Origin: Novosphingobium lentum NBRC 107847
GTDB taxonomy: Bacteria > Pseudomonadota > Alphaproteobacteria > Sphingomonadales > Sphingomonadaceae
Assembly: GCF_001590965.1 (NCBI RefSeq)
Contig: NZ_BCTW01000019.1
Location: 1 to 64,000 of the forward strand
Direction: 5' to 3'
DNA: 64,000 nucleotides
In this document: positions 51,633 to 61,136 of the stretch, piece after piece
Layout of the letters: the number at the start of each line of letters is the position of its first letter
How positions within the stretch are numbered: the stretch's first letter is position 1
Translations under genes and position numbers: made by a program
Notes under the pieces: model-generated
Database searches by the model: none
What the model was told of the DNA's origin: nothing
Seen by the model: only the letters and a program-made list of their open reading frames with translations

Positions 51633-53087
51633 CTAACGCCGCAGGCTGACGCTGAGCTCCGCCGTCCTGATCTCCACAACGGGCGAGCGCGCGAGTTCCA
51701 TCAACTTGCGCACTTGCTCAAGCTCGGGGGTGGCCAGCAGCGGGTAGTCGCGCTTGACCGGGCCGGCGGCGCGCATCTTGTCGATATCGGCTTGCGGCAG
51801 GAACGCACGATAGATGAGTTCGTCCTCGTCGTCGGTGCCGTACTGCTGCTTCAGCGTCGCGATGTCGGTATCCTCGGGCGGATGGGCGAGCACGTCGCGC
51901 GCGCGCGGCGCGGCCATGATACGATCCATCACGTCGGCATCCACCGGCGCGACGGTCTTGCCATAAAACCCGGCGGTGTACTGGATGACCTCGTCGGGCA
52001 CGGTGCCGTAACGCTGGCCGGTCACGACATTGAGCACGGCCTGGATACCGACCAGCTGGCTGAACGGCGTGGCCATCCCCGGATAGCCGAGATCGCGCCG
52101 TACCGCCGCCACTTCGTCAAGCACTTCGGGCAGCTTGTCCATCATCTTGTGCTGCGCCAGCTGGGCCTTGAACGTGCCCATCATGCCGCCGGGGATCTGG
52201 TGCTGGATCGAAAATTCGTCGTATTCGGCGTACTGGTCGACCAGATAGCCCGCTGCCTTGCCCACCGCGCGGAAATGGTCGGCAATCGGCTCGAACAGCG
52301 CTTCATCCAGCCCGTGCGTGTGCCCGCGCAACAGCACGTTGCGCGCCATGATCTCGGTCGACGGCACCGACGGTCCGTTGGCCATGGGCCGGCTGGCGGT
52401 GTGCACGACCGAAACGCCAAGGTCGATCGCATCGAGATAGGCCTTGGTCGACATGCCGAGCAGGTTGTTCGAATGGAATTCCAGCGGCTTGCCGTTGGCC
52501 GCCGTCACCAGCGCCGGGACGAGCAGTTGGAGGCGGTCCTTCTCCAGCACGCCGGCGGTATCATAGAGCAGGATCGAATCGACGTGCGGACTGTCGGCCA
52601 GTGCTTTGGCATTGGCGACGAAGAACTCATCCGTGTGGACCGGCGACAGCGCGAACATGATCGCGCCCGCCACTTGCGCGTTGGCTTCCTTGGCGACTTT
52701 GGCCAGCCGCAGCATGTTGTCGATCCCGAACAGGACGTCGTAGATCCAGAACGAGCGCACGCCGTGCGCGCACAGCCGCCGCACCCACAAGTCCATCAGC
52801 GCGGGCGGGGTGATCCCGAAGGTGACGTTGGCATTGGCGCGCAGCCCCGCGCGCACCGGCGTGCGCGGCATCGAGGCGACCAGCAGGTCGAGCCCTTCCC
52901 AGTAGTTTTCCTGGCAGAACCGGGTCAGCACGTCGAGCATGCCGCCGCCGGTCAGGTCGATCGTGGTGAACCCGGTGCGGTCGATCAGCGGGGACACCGG
53001 CAACGCCATGCCCGCGCGCATCCGCAAGCCCCACAGGCTTTGCTGCCCGTCGCGCATCGTCTCGTCGAGGAACTCAATATGCGCCAT
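51633..53087 (-). CDS. Carboxyltransferase-like protein (pyruvate carboxylase/oxaloacetate decarboxylase type) with altered metal site
   Basis: 484 aa. HMGL-like TIM barrel plus a PYC/OADA-type C-terminal region. The start IEFLDETMRDGQQSLWGLRM keeps the metal Asp (Asp13). In place of the carbamylated Lys motif (IKDMAG in pyruvate carboxylase) it reads ILLYDTAG, with Tyr175. In place of HTHDTSG it reads FHSNNLLG, keeping His205 but with Asn207 for the second His. The carboxyl-group acceptor and even the chemistry may therefore differ. Last gene of the operon, 9 bp after a biotin carrier. Confidence 0.85.
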   Translation of the reverse strand: MAHIEFLDETMRDGQQSLWGLRMRAGMALPVSPLIDRTGFTTIDLTGGGMLDVLTRFCQENYWEGLDLLVASMPRTPVRAGLRANANVTFGITPPALMDLWVRRLCAHGVRSFWIYDVLFGIDNMLRLAKVAKEANAQVAGAIMFALSPVHTDEFFVANAKALADSPHVDSILLYDTAGVLEKDRLQLLVPALVTAANGKPLEFHSNNLLGMSTKAYLDAIDLGVSVVHTASRPMANGPSVPSTEIMARNVLLRGHTHGLDEALFEPIADHFRAVGKAAGYLVDQYAEYDEFSIQHQIPGGMMGTFKAQLAQHKMMDKLPEVLDEVAAVRRDLGYPGMATPFSQLVGIQAVLNVVTGQRYGTVPDEVIQYTAGFYGKTVAPVDADVMDRIMAAPRARDVLAHPPEDTDIATLKQQYGTDDEDELIYRAFLPQADIDKMRAAGPVKRDYPLLATPELEQVRKLMELARSPVVEIRTAELSVSLRR

Positions 53088-53096
53088 GGTGCGGCC

Positions 53097-53585
53097 TCAC
53101 TCGGCTTCGATATAAAATAGCATCTGCCCGCCTTCGACCAGTTCGCCATCCTGCGCGACGATCCGGCGGACCGTGCCCGCGACAGGGGCCGTGACCGAGG
53201 TGAACAGCTTCATCACCTCGAGCAGGCACAGCTCGCTGCCCGCAGCCACCTGCTGGCCGAGTTCGACGAACGGCGCGGCGCCCGGCTTGGGCGAGCGATA
53301 GAACGTGCCGATGTTCGGTGCCGCCACTGCCGTCCATGCGGGATCGACGGGAGCGGTGTCCGGGCTTGCAGCAATCGTGGGCGCGGGCGTTGGCGCGGCG
53401 TGGGGTTCCGCCGCCCCGACCTGCGCCGTTCGCGGCGCGGCGGACACGTCTGCCGAAAGAACCGCCGCCCGATTGTGCGAAAACAGGATGCTCGTGCCGG
53501 GGTATTCGACGCGCAGCTCTTTCCAGCCGCCGGCATCGAACAGCCGCGTCAGCGCCAGCAGGTCGTGCGCCAGTTGCTCACTCAT
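53097..53585 (-). CDS. Biotin carboxyl carrier protein (AccB-like)
   Basis: 162 aa. AccB-like organization: helical start (LAHDLLALTRLFDAGGWKEL), Ala/Pro-rich linker, biotinyl domain with APNIGTFYRSPKPGAAPFVE and ELCLLEVMKLF; biotin site Lys126. Very similar in its C-terminal domain to the carrier at 29040-29543. Starts within the ligase stop (8-bp overlap). No biotin carboxylase lies next to it; the only one is at 27667-29037. Confidence 0.92.
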   Translation of the reverse strand: MSEQLAHDLLALTRLFDAGGWKELRVEYPGTSILFSHNRAAVLSADVSAAPRTAQVGAAEPHAAPTPAPTIAASPDTAPVDPAWTAVAAPNIGTFYRSPKPGAAPFVELGQQVAAGSELCLLEVMKLFTSVTAPVAGTVRRIVAQDGELVEGGQMLFYIEAE

Positions 53586-55053
53586 CGACCGGAACGCCCA
53601 TCGCCTGGATCAGCCGGTCGCGCACCGAGCGGCGCAGGATCTTGTTCGCCCCGCTCTTGGGCAACTCGTCCCAGACATGCACCTGCCTGGGCCGCTTGAC
53701 GCCGGACAGTCTGTCGCGGGCAAACGCCTCGATCGCGGCGGCATCGAGGCCCGGCGGACCGGCCACGACCGCGACGACCCGGTCGCCCCACTTCTCGTCG
53801 GGCAGGCCGACCACGGCGGCTTCGCTGACTCCGGGATATTCCATCAGCACGTCTTCGACTTCGCGCGGATAGACGTTGTAGCCGCCCGAGATCAGCATGT
53901 CGTTCTTGCGGTCGACGATGTAGAAAAACCCGTCCTCGTCCATCACCCCGATGTCGCCGGTGTGGAGCCAGCCGTTGCGAAACACCTTGGCGGTTTCCTC
54001 GGGCTTGTCCCAGTAAAAGGCCATGGTCTGCGGGCCGCGACAGACGATTTCGCCGCGCTCGCCCGGCGGCAGCGGCTGGTCGTCGTCATCGAAGACCGCC
54101 ACTTCGACCACCGAGAACGGACGCCCGCACGATCCGATGCGGTCATGGTGTTCGGGGCGCAGATACGTGATCGCCATCGGACTTTCGGCCTGGCCGTAGC
54201 ACTGGGCGAACACGCGCCCGAAGCGCTTTTCGGCACGGCCCATGACATTGGGCGAAATCGACGAGGCGCCGTACGAAATGATGCGGAACGCGGTCTTCGC
54301 GGTGTCGATCGCCGGATCGTCGAGCACCATGGCCAGCATCGTCGGCACGAGGAACGTGTAGGCCGCCTGCGTCGCCTCGGCCAGCGCGAGGTAGCCGGCG
54401 GTATCGAACTTGGTCATGATCACCGAATGCACGCCGCGGATCAGCGACGGCAGGAAATAGGCCCCGCCGGCATGCGCGACCGGCGCGCCGTGCAGGAAGA
54501 TCTCGCCTTCGGCCAGTTCGGGGATGAGGTCCGAGAGGAACACCGAGGTTTCGACCAGATCGGTGCGCGTGGTCAGCGTCACCGCCTTGGATTTGCCCGT
54601 GGTGCCCCCGGTAAAGCCCAGCCGCAACGGCGCATCGAGATCACGATCCACCGCGCACGGCGCATCGCGGCCGGTGGCGATCATGTCGAGCAGTTCGTCG
54701 AACAGGATCGGCATTTCGACCGCGATGCCTTCGACGGAATCATGGATCACCGCGCGGCAGCCGCTGTAGCCGATCTTGTAGACATGCGTTTCAAGCGTTT
54801 CGCGCACGTTGAGCTGGACGCGGACGAGGCCGGCCTTGAACACCGCGTAATAGGCGATGAGGCAGTCGATCGAGTTGGGCAGCAGCACGCCGACCCGATC
54901 GCCCGGGCGCAAGCCTTTCGCGATGAGGGCATGGCCGAGCCGGTCGGTCGCCTGGTCGAACTCGCGGAAGCTGAGCGTGCGGCCGCCCTCGGTCAGGCAA
55001 GGCGCGTCCTTGAACTGGAGCGCGGCGCGGCGAATGATGGAACCGATCTGCAC
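53578..55053 (-). CDS. Class I adenylate-forming acyl-CoA ligase
   Basis: 491 aa from GTG 55053 with AGAAGGA upstream; no ATG fits. Motifs: RLGFTGGTTGKSKAVTL (P-loop), YGQAESPMAI, GWLHTGDIGVMDEDG, IVDRKNDMLISGGYNVYPRE and the late catalytic Lys in SGANKILRRSV. Activates a carboxylic acid to acyl-CoA using ATP. It lies after the two acyl-CoA dehydrogenases and before the biotin carrier in the operon. Confidence 0.92.
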   Translation of the reverse strand: MQIGSIIRRAALQFKDAPCLTEGGRTLSFREFDQATDRLGHALIAKGLRPGDRVGVLLPNSIDCLIAYYAVFKAGLVRVQLNVRETLETHVYKIGYSGCRAVIHDSVEGIAVEMPILFDELLDMIATGRDAPCAVDRDLDAPLRLGFTGGTTGKSKAVTLTTRTDLVETSVFLSDLIPELAEGEIFLHGAPVAHAGGAYFLPSLIRGVHSVIMTKFDTAGYLALAEATQAAYTFLVPTMLAMVLDDPAIDTAKTAFRIISYGASSISPNVMGRAEKRFGRVFAQCYGQAESPMAITYLRPEHHDRIGSCGRPFSVVEVAVFDDDDQPLPPGERGEIVCRGPQTMAFYWDKPEETAKVFRNGWLHTGDIGVMDEDGFFYIVDRKNDMLISGGYNVYPREVEDVLMEYPGVSEAAVVGLPDEKWGDRVVAVVAGPPGLDAAAIEAFARDRLSGVKRPRQVHVWDELPKSGANKILRRSVRDRLIQAMGVPVDE

Positions 55054-55067
55054 CGTGCGTGATCCTT

Positions 55068-56207
55068 CTAGGCGGCCGAGCGCGCCGCGCCGCTGTGCGG
55101 CTGTGCCATGGCTTCGAGCGTCAGCGCCAGCACGCGTTCGCGGTGGAAATCCGGATCGCCGAATGCCGCGCCCACGACCTTCGCCCGACGCAGGAAGCGG
55201 TGTAGCCCCAGTTCCCAGGTAAAGCCCATGCCGCCATGGACCTGGATCGAATCCTGGCAGCACCGCGCCGCGACATCGTTGCAATAGGCTTTGGCCAGCG
55301 AGGCGGCGCGGGTGGATTCCGCATCGCCCTTCGCCACGGCCGCCAGCCCGTAATACGCCGCCGCCCGCGCGGCTTCGACCAGCGTGTACATGTCGGCGCA
55401 CTTGTGCTTGATCGCCTGGAACGATCCGATCGGGACATCGAACTGCACCCGTTCGCGCGCATAGTCGGCCGCGCGGCTCATCATCGCACCGGCAATCCCC
55501 AGCGCCAGCAAGGCATGGAGCGCGGCGGCGACGTCGAACAGGCGCGCCGCCGCCAGTTGCGGCGCAAATCCGCCGAGCAATGCGTCGGGCGCCAGCGCCA
55601 CATCGCGCAAGTCGACACGGTGATGCCCGCAGGACGGATCGAGGCTTTCCTGCACCGTCAGCGTCACGCCGGGGGCGGTGCGCTCGACCATCGCCAGATC
55701 GACGCGGCTGCCATCGCCGTGCCGGACGGGGAGCAACAGCCACTCGCACCGATCGGCGTGGGCGACCAGCATCTTGGTGCCGTTGAGCCGACCCGCAGCC
55801 ACGGTGGTCGCCATCGCGTGCGGATCGTATCCGGCGGCAGGCTCGAGCCAGGCCACCGCAACGCGCAACTCCCCGCGCGCGATCGCTGGAAGCCAGCGCG
55901 CCTGCTGCGCCAGCGTGCCGTGGCGAACAATGACCTCGCTGGCGGCCAGCGTATCGACGATTGACAGCGGCGCCAGCCGCTCTCCCAGTTCCTGCGCGAT
56001 CGGGGTCAGGTCGGTCAGCGACAGGTCCAATCCGCCGTAAGCTTCGGGCACCAGCAGCCCGAACAGGCCAAGCTCGGCCATCGCCGCCCAACCGGCGCAG
56101 TCGTCCGCGCCGCGCGCTTCGTGCCCGTCGAACGGCAGCGCATCGGCCAGCGCACGCGCCACGACATCGTGGAGTTCGATTTGCTGCGCATCGAAATCAT
56201 AGTTCAT
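55068..56207 (-). CDS. Acyl-CoA dehydrogenase (FadE-like, second subunit type)
   Basis: 379 aa; start overlaps the stop of the preceding dehydrogenase (ATGA). Divergent acyl-CoA dehydrogenase: LGLFGLLVPEAYGGLDLSLT, the FAD region MSRAADYARERVQFDVPIGS with FQAIKHKCADMY, and HGGMGFTWELGLHRFLRRAK. The TEP/CGTD-type loop is degenerate (AWLEPAAGYDP). This fits the partner subunit of a heterodimeric dehydrogenase, as in steroid side-chain degradation (FadE28/FadE29 type). Confidence 0.88.
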   Translation of the reverse strand: MNYDFDAQQIELHDVVARALADALPFDGHEARGADDCAGWAAMAELGLFGLLVPEAYGGLDLSLTDLTPIAQELGERLAPLSIVDTLAASEVIVRHGTLAQQARWLPAIARGELRVAVAWLEPAAGYDPHAMATTVAAGRLNGTKMLVAHADRCEWLLLPVRHGDGSRVDLAMVERTAPGVTLTVQESLDPSCGHHRVDLRDVALAPDALLGGFAPQLAAARLFDVAAALHALLALGIAGAMMSRAADYARERVQFDVPIGSFQAIKHKCADMYTLVEAARAAAYYGLAAVAKGDAESTRAASLAKAYCNDVAARCCQDSIQVHGGMGFTWELGLHRFLRRAKVVGAAFGDPDFHRERVLALTLEAMAQPHSGAARSAA

Positions 56208-57394
56208 CGCGGCAACCCCAGGATGCGCTCGCCGATGATGTTGCGCTGGATTTCGGACGATCCGGAGTAGATCGAAAACGCGCGCGACTGGAGGTAGCTC
56301 AACTGGAAGCGCCCTCCCCCCACTGCCAGCGGATCATGGCCCGCCAGCGGCGCCAGCGGCCCCAGCGCGTCGATCGCGCGTTCGAAAAAGTCCTGCGCCA
56401 CGTGGCTCCAGTACAGCTTGTTGGCCGACGCTTCGGCGCCGCGCGCCATGCCGTTTTCATACTGGCTGAGCTGGCGCAGCGCGCTGAGCCGCATGATGTC
56501 CAATTCGATCACCGACTGCGCCAGCTTCTGCCGCACATTCGCCTGCTCGATCACCGGGCGGCCATCGCGTTGCAGGCCGGACAGCGTTTCGAGCAGCAGT
56601 TCCAGTTCCTGCTTGAAGCGGATCTGGCGGCCCAGCGCATCTTCGGGACCACGCTCGTGCGCCAGCGTGGTCATGGCGATGCGCCAGCCGCCATTGATCT
56701 CGCCCACGACGTTTTCGACGGGCACGCGCACATTGTCGAAGAACGTCTCGTTGAATTCATTCTCGCCCGAAATCTGCTTGAGCGGGCGGGTCGATACGCC
56801 GGGCGATGTCATGTCGATCAGCAGGAAGGTCAGCCCGGCGTGCTTCTTGACCGATGGATCGGTGCGCACCAGCGCGAAGCACCACTGCGAATACTGCGCA
56901 TAGCTGGTCCAGACTTTCTGCCCGTTGACCACGAAGTGATCGCCATCAAGTTCGGCCCGGGTGCGGACGGACGCCAGATCCGATCCGGCCCCGGGTTCGG
57001 AAAATCCCTGGCACCACACTTCCTCGCAAGCGATGATCCGGGGCAGGAAACGCTGCTTCTGGGCTTCGGTGCCATGCGCCAGCAGGGTCGATCCGGCCAG
57101 GTTGCGACCGATGATGTTGATGCCTTCGGGCACGCGGGCGCGCGCCAATTCTTCGGCATAGATCGCCTGCTCCACCTGGCTGGCATCGCGGCCGCCATAT
57201 TCGCGCGGCCAGTGGATGCACGCCCAGCCACCGCGATGGAGCGTCTTTTCCCATTCGATGCGGAATTGCGCGCGCGCATCCTCGCCTTCCGGCTCGAACA
57301 CCGTTTCGCCCCAGCCCGCCGGCAGTGCGCCAGCGAGCCACGTGCGCAGCGCGGTGCGGAACTCTTCTTCGGCAGGCGTTCGCGCAAAATCCAC
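56204..57394 (-). CDS. Acyl-CoA dehydrogenase
   Basis: 396 aa. Typical short-chain FadE type: HWPREYGGRDASQVEQAIYA, QGFSEPGAGSDLASVRTRAE, VNGQKVWTSYAQYSQWCFAL and the end IYSGSSEIQRNIIGERILGL. Starts 3 bp after the enoyl-CoA hydratase stop. Together with the next gene it probably forms an alpha2beta2 heterotetramer acting on a bulky acyl-CoA. Confidence 0.93.
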   Translation of the reverse strand: MDFARTPAEEEFRTALRTWLAGALPAGWGETVFEPEGEDARAQFRIEWEKTLHRGGWACIHWPREYGGRDASQVEQAIYAEELARARVPEGINIIGRNLAGSTLLAHGTEAQKQRFLPRIIACEEVWCQGFSEPGAGSDLASVRTRAELDGDHFVVNGQKVWTSYAQYSQWCFALVRTDPSVKKHAGLTFLLIDMTSPGVSTRPLKQISGENEFNETFFDNVRVPVENVVGEINGGWRIAMTTLAHERGPEDALGRQIRFKQELELLLETLSGLQRDGRPVIEQANVRQKLAQSVIELDIMRLSALRQLSQYENGMARGAEASANKLYWSHVAQDFFERAIDALGPLAPLAGHDPLAVGGGRFQLSYLQSRAFSIYSGSSEIQRNIIGERILGLPR

Positions 57395-57397
57395 CGA

Positions 57398-58195
57398 TCA
57401 GCCTCGCGCCGCTGCGGCGGCAAAGTCGGGCGCGCGCTTCTCGATGAAGGCCTGCACGCCTTCCTCGTATTCAGGCGTCAGGTAGGCCACCGTCTGCGCA
57501 TAGCTTTCGTATTCGAGCATCTGGTCGAGCGTCGCCGAGGCCGACTTGTTGAGCAGCGTCTTGGTCATGGCGATGGCGGTGGGCGCGCCGGAGGCGATGC
57601 GGGCGGCCATCGCGCGCGCTTCGGCCAGCAGATCGTCATGCGGCACGACGTAATTGGCGATGCCCAGCGCCAGCGCTTCGGCCGCATCGACCTTGCGCGC
57701 GGTGAAGCACAGTTCCTTGGCGCGGTTGACGCCGATCACCCGCGACAGGAAGAACAGCCCGCCCAGATCGGGCACCAGCCCGACTTTCGCGAAAGCCTGG
57801 ACAAAGCTCGCCTTTTCGCTGGCGATGATGAAGTCGCACGACAATGCGATGTTGAACCCGGCCCCGGCCGCCGCACCGTTGACCGCCGCTATCACCGGCT
57901 TTTCGAGGCGATAGAGCGGTTCGAGGACGTCCTTGAGGATCCAGCGATGCCTCGCCCGGCGTTGCAGCGGGGTCATGTCGGCCTTGCGCGCCTTCAGGTC
58001 CGCGCCCGCGCAGAAGCCCCGACCCGCGCCAGTAAGGATGACGCAGGCGACATCGCGATCAGCCGCGACCTGCGGCAACAGTCCTTGCAGTTCGGTGTAC
58101 ATCTCGTCGGTGGTCGCGTTCATCGCGTCGGGCCGGTTGAGCGTGAGCGTGCCGATGCGGTCGCTGACGTCGTAGGTGATCGTCTGGTAGCTCAT
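57398..58195 (-). CDS. Enoyl-CoA hydratase/isomerase family protein (PaaG-like)
   Basis: 265 aa. Crotonase motifs AGRGFCAGADLKARKADM and NGAAAGAGFNIALSCDFIIA; the active-site helix reads SFVQAFAKVGLVPDLGGLFF, which resembles PaaG-type isomerases with Asp rather than the two-Glu hydratases. C-terminal YEEGVQAFIEKRAPDF. Hydrates or shifts the double bond made by the dehydrogenases encoded next. Confidence 0.92.
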   Translation of the reverse strand: MSYQTITYDVSDRIGTLTLNRPDAMNATTDEMYTELQGLLPQVAADRDVACVILTGAGRGFCAGADLKARKADMTPLQRRARHRWILKDVLEPLYRLEKPVIAAVNGAAAGAGFNIALSCDFIIASEKASFVQAFAKVGLVPDLGGLFFLSRVIGVNRAKELCFTARKVDAAEALALGIANYVVPHDDLLAEARAMAARIASGAPTAIAMTKTLLNKSASATLDQMLEYESYAQTVAYLTPEYEEGVQAFIEKRAPDFAAAAARG

Positions 58196-58204
58196 GGTCG
58201 CCTT

Positions 58205-59044
58205 TCAGTCAGCGCCGGGCGGAGGAACATGGGCGAGGTCGTCGGCGGTGGATTCGGGGATCGCATACCATTGCTCGGGCATCCGCACGGGGATGCGGAA
58301 ATCGTGCGCGGGCACGACGATGTCGCAATTGTCGAGCACCCGCTGCATCGCGCGCTGCCAGTCGCGCTCGCTCTCGCTGCGGATGTTGCCGGTGATGAAT
58401 GCGCCGGTCAGCGACCGCTGCGGACGATCGGTCGCCCGCAGATCGGCGGGAAACCAGTAGCGGTAGTGGTCGCCCAGATCGGACACCAGCGCGACGCGGC
58501 CCTTTGCCGTGGTCACCACAACCACCTGCATGCCCTCGGTGTGGCTGGGCACGCTCAGCAGGCGGATGCCGGGCAGAAAATCGGTGTCGCCGTCAACCAG
58601 GCGAAGCTGCGCCGGGCGCTTGCGCTCGGTCAGGTTGGAGAGCGTCGATTTCCAGTAGTAAATCCGCTGCGACGGCACCGGATCGACCGCCGCCATCAGT
58701 TCGCCGCGCTGCACCACCACGCACGCGTCGGGAAACAGATCGAGATTGTCGGCATGGTCGAAGTGCAGGTGCGTCAGCAGGATGTGGCTGATGTCACCGG
58801 GGGCCAGCCCCTCCTTCGCCAGTTCCTCGCACAGCGCGGCATGGCCGCCGCGCGTTCCCGTCACCCGCAGCCGCTGGTGGACGGTGGCGATGTCCGCCAT
58901 CCCGCTGTCGACCAGGATGTTCAGCCGCTTGCCACCAACATCGCCACGCAGCAGCCAGACATGCACCGGATCGCGCAGGAGCGCGCCACCATGCGGCAGG
59001 TACAGCTCACCGATACGGAGCGAGGTGACGGTCCACAGGCTCAC
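58205..59044 (-). CDS. Metallo-beta-lactamase-fold hydrolase
   Basis: 279 aa from GTG 59044 overlapping the DUF35 stop (GTGA). Zinc motif THLHFDHADN (HxHxDH), later His in PSHTEGMQ, Asp in SDLGDHY and the final His in VPAHDFRIP. Similar to AHL-lactonase and other lactonase-type members. In a beta-oxidation operon it may hydrolyse a lactone or a CoA thioester. Reaction not determined. Confidence 0.87.
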   Translation of the reverse strand: MSLWTVTSLRIGELYLPHGGALLRDPVHVWLLRGDVGGKRLNILVDSGMADIATVHQRLRVTGTRGGHAALCEELAKEGLAPGDISHILLTHLHFDHADNLDLFPDACVVVQRGELMAAVDPVPSQRIYYWKSTLSNLTERKRPAQLRLVDGDTDFLPGIRLLSVPSHTEGMQVVVVTTAKGRVALVSDLGDHYRYWFPADLRATDRPQRSLTGAFITGNIRSESERDWQRAMQRVLDNCDIVVPAHDFRIPVRMPEQWYAIPESTADDLAHVPPPGAD

Positions 59045-59970
59045 GCGTCGATAACCTCGAACCGTTCGATGTCCGACACAGCGCCCTTGCGCTCGCCCTT
59101 GGTCCAGATCGCCCGCACCCGCGTGCCGGGCTTGATCGACTTTTTCGCGGATTCGAGATCGTCGATATCGATCATGTGGATCATCCGGGTCGAAGCGCCG
59201 TCGAGCACGATTTCGGCGTAGACGTACGGCACCGGTCGGGTTTGCCCATAGACTTCCATGTTGATGATCGAGCACGCGCGGATCGTGCCGGTATCGGCGC
59301 AGGCCTTCCACGTACCGGTGCGCTTGTGGGTGATGTCGTCGATCTCGCGCGGAGGCAGCAGCGCATCGTCGCCGCCCGAACCGCGCACGCCCATGACCCG
59401 GCCGCCCTCGCGGATTTCGTCGAACATCCGGCCGTAGTAGGGGCCGTAGGCATGCTCGTAGTTGAGCGCCATCGCGTAGGGGATGACCCCGAGCGGCTCC
59501 GCTGGCCCCACCAGCGGCTTTACCTCGCCCTGCGGCGCATCGGGTGCGGGAACGAAGCCTTCGATCGCCAGGATCGAGGTGCCCTTGTCGTCATCGCTCC
59601 ACCGCGCGGCGACGCGCATGCCGACCGCGATCGCCGGCAGGTCGGCCAAAATGCGGTGCGGGAATTCATTCGCACAGCCATCGAGCCGGATCAGGCCGAT
59701 GACATCGGTGCCGACCCGGGTGAAACCGGTCAGCGTGCCCGTTTCCGGTGCCTGGACGAGCGCTTCGGGTTCCTCGCCATCGAGCGACGAGAAGTCCTGC
59801 GCGGGGCAGACCACAGAGCCATCGGCAAACCGCGAGCCGACGATCCGCCGGTTGGGCATTTCGGCCAGGAACGTCCCCGCGCAGCGCCCCGGGGTCAGCG
59901 TATATGGCAGCGAGATCACGCTGTGGAACGTCGGCAGATCGATGGGAGAGGTATCCGGTGCATACAACAT
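59041..59970 (-). CDS. DUF35/OB-fold acyl-CoA-binding protein with two OB domains
   Basis: 309 aa, twice the length of a single DUF35 protein. Domain 1 includes VVCPAQDFSSLDGEEPEALV and TGTLTGFTRVGTDVIGLIRL; domain 2 includes TGTWKACADTGTIRACSIIN and PVPYVYAEIVLDGASTRMIH. The zinc-ribbon Cys set is not complete (only VVCP is seen). Such proteins pair with Ltp-type thiolases, as ChsH2 with Ltp2. It lies directly after the thiolase gene. Confidence 0.85.
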   Translation of the reverse strand: MLYAPDTSPIDLPTFHSVISLPYTLTPGRCAGTFLAEMPNRRIVGSRFADGSVVCPAQDFSSLDGEEPEALVQAPETGTLTGFTRVGTDVIGLIRLDGCANEFPHRILADLPAIAVGMRVAARWSDDDKGTSILAIEGFVPAPDAPQGEVKPLVGPAEPLGVIPYAMALNYEHAYGPYYGRMFDEIREGGRVMGVRGSGGDDALLPPREIDDITHKRTGTWKACADTGTIRACSIINMEVYGQTRPVPYVYAEIVLDGASTRMIHMIDIDDLESAKKSIKPGTRVRAIWTKGERKGAVSDIERFEVIDA

Positions 59971-59982
59971 CTGCGTTCCTCC

Positions 59983-61134
59983 TCAGGCGCTCAGCACGGC
60001 GCAGCCGCGCAAGTTGGCCCAGCCGCCGCCGGATTGGACGAGCGCCATCTTCGCGTCCTTGATCTGGTGGGTTTCGTTGCGGCCCATGATCTGCGTCGCG
60101 GCCTCGATCAGCCGGATCACCCCGACCGCGCCGATCGGGTTGGCGCCCATGCAGCCGCCCGATGGATTGACCGGAATATCGCCATCGAGCTGCGTCGCGC
60201 CCGACGCGACGAGTTCGGCGGCCTGCCCCGGCGGACACAGGCCAAGGCTTTCGTAATAGTTGAGCTCGAAGCAGGAATAGGGCTCCTGCACCTCGACCAC
60301 ATCGAACTGGCGGCGCGGGTTGGTGATACCGGCGGCGCGGTAGACCTGGCGCGAGGCGATCGCGAGCGGTTCTGACAGCAATAGCGATCGTTCGGCGGCA
60401 TTGTCCGCTTCGCAGCAATAGGCGATCCCGCGGATCCACGCCGGACGCGACGTGGAATGGTGCGCGACCTTGTCGTTCGCCAGAACGATCGCTGCCGCGC
60501 CGTCGGAAATCGGCGGCACATCGAGCAGCTTGATCGGCCAGCACAGCGGCTTGGACTTGAGCACGTCCTCGACCGTCACCGCCTTCTTCTGGTGGGCGTA
60601 GGGGTTGGCGAGAGCGTTGTTGCGGTTCTTGGCCGCAACCATCGCCGCCGCTTCCTCGGTATGGCCCAGAACATCCATCCGGGCGCGCCAGTACGCGGCG
60701 GAAAAGCCCATGATGCCGACCGCGAATTCGCGCCCCCAGAACGGATCGTACAGCGTCGAGATCGAATACTGCAGCTGCCCTTCGGACAGCTTGTCGTACG
60801 CCACCACCAGCGTTCGATCAGAATAACCGCCCGCAACCTGATAGTACCCCGCCAGCGCGCCCGCGAACCCGGCACCGCCGCCGCTGGTCAGGCGCACGAC
60901 CGACTTGCCTTGCGCGCCGATCGCATCGACCACCCACTTTTCGGGCTGGTTCACTGCGGCGAACAACACGGGACCGCTGGCGATGACCACGGTATCGATG
61001 TCGTCCATCGACAGCCTGGCATCGGCGAGCGCGCGATCGACCGCTTCCCGGACCAGCCCCGCCTGGCTGACGTCGGTGCGGCGGCGGGCGTGGTTCGTCT
61101 GTCCGACGCCGACAATTCCTACTTCACGGCCCAT
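59983..61134 (-). CDS. Thiolase-fold lipid-transfer-type protein lacking the nucleophilic Cys
   Basis: 383 aa from ATG 61134 (MGREVGIVGVGQTNHARRRT). Ltp/SCP2-type thiolase fold: VVRLTSGGGAGFAGALAGYY at the place of the N-terminal Cys (Thr83-Ser84 instead), VVEVQEPYSCFELNYYESLG and the C-terminal PSGGCMGANPIGAVGVIRLI. Without the acylated Cys, classical thiolysis is unlikely. Retro-aldol cleavage as in Ltp2/ChsH2 is a good alternative. 2 bp from the upstream thiolase-like gene. Confidence 0.88.
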   Translation of the reverse strand: MGREVGIVGVGQTNHARRRTDVSQAGLVREAVDRALADARLSMDDIDTVVIASGPVLFAAVNQPEKWVVDAIGAQGKSVVRLTSGGGAGFAGALAGYYQVAGGYSDRTLVVAYDKLSEGQLQYSISTLYDPFWGREFAVGIMGFSAAYWRARMDVLGHTEEAAAMVAAKNRNNALANPYAHQKKAVTVEDVLKSKPLCWPIKLLDVPPISDGAAAIVLANDKVAHHSTSRPAWIRGIAYCCEADNAAERSLLLSEPLAIASRQVYRAAGITNPRRQFDVVEVQEPYSCFELNYYESLGLCPPGQAAELVASGATQLDGDIPVNPSGGCMGANPIGAVGVIRLIEAATQIMGRNETHQIKDAKMALVQSGGGWANLRGCAVLSA

Positions 61135-61136
61135 GA

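Noticed and set aside
55961..59221. A 1086-codon open frame on the plus strand opposite the beta-oxidation operon
   Set aside because: It is antisense to acyl-CoA dehydrogenase, enoyl-CoA hydratase and hydrolase genes with clear motifs; no domain is visible in it.
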